From contig CAKSDJ010000037.1 of assembly GCA_934445015.1 (NCBI GenBank), positions 1 through 13,385 on the forward strand: a stretch of DNA of 13,385 nucleotides, given 5' to 3'. A program made the position numbers and the translations under genes. Below the pieces are notes generated by a model. That model did no database searches. It had not been told where the DNA came from and was given only the letters and a program-made list of their open reading frames with translations. Shown here in pieces: positions 11,901 to 13,385 of the stretch (position 1 is the first letter of the stretch; each line of letters starts with the position of its first letter). Source of the DNA: an uncultured Eubacteriales bacterium. GTDB taxonomy: Bacteria; Bacillota; Clostridia; Oscillospirales; Acutalibacteraceae.

Positions 11901-13385
11901 TTACTCAACACTCAAAAATCCGCCTACAAAGGCATCGGGGAAGATGAACTGTTTTTCACCCGCGGTAAATTTAACGCGGATGTACTTTTTAGCCTTGTCC
12001 ATCCAAACAACAGTGCCTTCGCCGAAGGTCTTGTGTTTTACCGCAGTTCCCACACTTACGGGAGCAAGAATTTTATCCCAATCTTTTTCGGGAGCGGGCT
12101 GCGAGGTGGCAGCAGGCTTGTAGGCTGTGCCTGCACTATGCGCTGTATCGTTTGTTTTGGGTTGAATATTTGCCGCTTTAGTGTCGGCGGAGCTAATTGC
12201 CTCGGTAAAATCGGCAATGGTTGCCTGCTGCTTTGAATAAAGCGCCTCGTATTCTTCACGGCGGAGTACCGTATCCCAGCCACCGACTGCCTCGCCCTCG
12301 TGCTTGTCAATTCCCGTGTAGGAAAGACTGGAGTTTTCGTATTTACGGAAGCCGAAAATTCCCTGATTCATCTTTTCGGGATCAAACAAGCCTATAGAAC
12401 AAAGAATATCAAAATCCTTAACCGAAAGTCCCGTTACTTTCTTAAAAAGCTCCGGTTCAATCTGCGTTATAACATCCTTTATTGTCTGCTCGCGGTAGTC
12501 CGTTAAATACATAAACGCCGGAATACGGGCGGCAAGCTTTAACAGATTTTCCTGCACCTGCTTTCGCAGTGATTTTGCTTTCTTTTCGTCTTCTGAAAGT
12601 TCCTTTTTCTCTTGCTTGGTAAGGTCATCGCCTTTTTCTTTTTTGAGCTTTTTAACCTTTTCGGAACGGTTTATAATCGTCTGTATTTCGGAATTAAGCG
12701 AACGGAAGCCCTCGATGTTCATAAGCGCGTCCAAAGCGTCCTGATTGCTCTGCAGCTTTTTAAGAGTATCATTGTCAACGTGAACAAGAAGAGCCGTCTG
12801 CCAGCGCTTTGCAAGCAACGTGGCGGATGTTCCGGCGTATGTAATATCCAGTATGTCCTGCGCATCAATTCTGTTCATGGATGACCCGTCAAACGCGAGC
12901 ACCGGCAGAAAGCTTATAAATTCCGAAACCTTTTGTTCGGGGCTTGTATCATCCACCTTTAAGCGGCAGGAATAGTCCGAAATTTGGTGCAGCGCACGCT
13001 CCAAGGCAAAGTCAAATACATAACACTCTTGCTTTACCACCTCACGGTTGCCGTGCTCGTCTTTAATTTCCCAAGGCGACTGCACACGGAATGCCGTTTG
13101 AAAATATGTTTCGGGCGATTTTAAGTTGCGTAGCATAAACACGCCCGCCCAAGGTCTTACCGTAACGCCGGTTGTAAGCTTGCCGCAGGATAGCGTTATT
13201 GTCTTTGTTTTAAGCGGATCGCCCATAGCATTAAGAACAGGTGCCAATGCGTCTATGCCTATACCCGCCTTTGTTCCCGCGCACACTATGACCTTATAAT
13301 CGTCAAAAAAATTGTTTTGCTTTTGCCGCAGCAGATTATACATTGCATAGCAGCTTGCCACATTCGGCAAAAACCAAAGCGTGTG
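11901..13385 (-). CDS. C-terminal part of large helicase-type protein with Tudor-like tail (5' end outside window)
   Basis: The frame is open to the window edge, giving 494 visible residues starting HTLWFLPNVASCYAMYNLLR; the true start lies outside. KTKTITLSCGKLTTGVTVRP (about residues 59-78) and SPETYFQTAFRVQSPW (about 90-105) look like motifs V and VI of a superfamily 2 helicase of the type III restriction/DEAD class. A long Lys/Glu-rich, probably coiled-coil segment (about 250-290) and helical middle follow, then a Ser/Thr/Ala/Pro linker (about 395-440). The end (445-494; VGTAVKHKTFGEGTVVWMDK to FPDAFVGGFLSVE) resembles the Tudor-like C-terminal module of PcrA/UvrD helicases. ATPase, methylase or nuclease parts would be upstream and are not visible. 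A restriction or defence role is plausible, not shown. Confidence 0.75.
   Translation of the reverse strand, partial: HTLWFLPNVASCYAMYNLLRQKQNNFFDDYKVIVCAGTKAGIGIDALAPVLNAMGDPLKTKTITLSCGKLTTGVTVRPWAGVFMLRNLKSPETYFQTAFRVQSPWEIKDEHGNREVVKQECYVFDFALERALHQISDYSCRLKVDDTSPEQKVSEFISFLPVLAFDGSSMNRIDAQDILDITYAGTSATLLAKRWQTALLVHVDNDTLKKLQSNQDALDALMNIEGFRSLNSEIQTIINRSEKVKKLKKEKGDDLTKQEKKELSEDEKKAKSLRKQVQENLLKLAARIPAFMYLTDYREQTIKDVITQIEPELFKKVTGLSVKDFDILCSIGLFDPEKMNQGIFGFRKYENSSLSYTGIDKHEGEAVGGWDTVLRREEYEALYSKQQATIADFTEAISSADTKAANIQPKTNDTAHSAGTAYKPAATSQPAPEKDWDKILAPVSVGTAVKHKTFGEGTVVWMDKAKKYIRVKFTAGEKQFIFPDAFVGGFLSVE

Overview
The window looks like chromosomal DNA from a low-to-mid GC Gram-positive anaerobe of the class Clostridia, probably a gut Oscillospirales/Ruminococcus-like lineage. 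That placement is an inference. It rests on strong AGGAGG-type ribosome sites, sigma-A type promoters, TTG/GTG starts, the rpmH-rnpA-yidD-yidC-jag order, and a secreted cohesin-like protein. No gene-free stretch exceeds about 215 bases, and nothing clearly belongs to phage, insertion sequence or CRISPR.

Bases 1-3943 (minus strand) hold an aromatic amino acid operon. A near-consensus promoter drives a 23-codon leader peptide carrying a Tyr-Tyr-Phe-Tyr-Tyr-Phe run. A mutually exclusive antiterminator/terminator pair follows, then a PLP aminotransferase, pheA (chorismate mutase-prephenate dehydratase-ACT), aroB and aroC (cut by the window edge). The genes nearly touch or overlap (TAA-2 nt-ATG; ATGA). 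The leader is not annotated by ordinary ORF length cut-offs and is the best regulatory find here: a ribosome-mediated attenuator that appears to sense both Phe and Tyr.

Bases 4032-5396 (plus strand) hold a secreted, C-terminally membrane-anchored protein with a cohesin-like domain and Cys-rich repeats, ending in a bidirectional terminator shared with the convergent gene.

Bases 5428-7064 are a regulator cluster. A small zinc-ribbon membrane protein (minus) is divergent from a first XRE helix-turn-helix gene; two more short XRE genes and a 47-aa ribbon-helix-helix gene follow. Each XRE gene is preceded by its own, different, duplicated inverted-repeat operator candidate: TGACA-N9-TGTCA, an ACCGAT-centred dyad, and TATCT-N7-AGATA.

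Bases 7116-11520 (minus strand) hold housekeeping genes: rpmH, rnpA, yidD, yidC, jag and then glmM. A terminator-like hairpin between jag and glmM buries the glmM ribosome site. dnaA and oriC, which often flank rpmH, are not present here. On the plus strand next to rpmH lies tRNA-Ala(GGC) with its own promoter and terminator.

Bases 11863-13385 (minus strand) carry the C-terminal part of a large helicase-type protein ending in a Tudor-like module, next to the tRNA gene. It may belong to a restriction/defence locus that continues outside the window.
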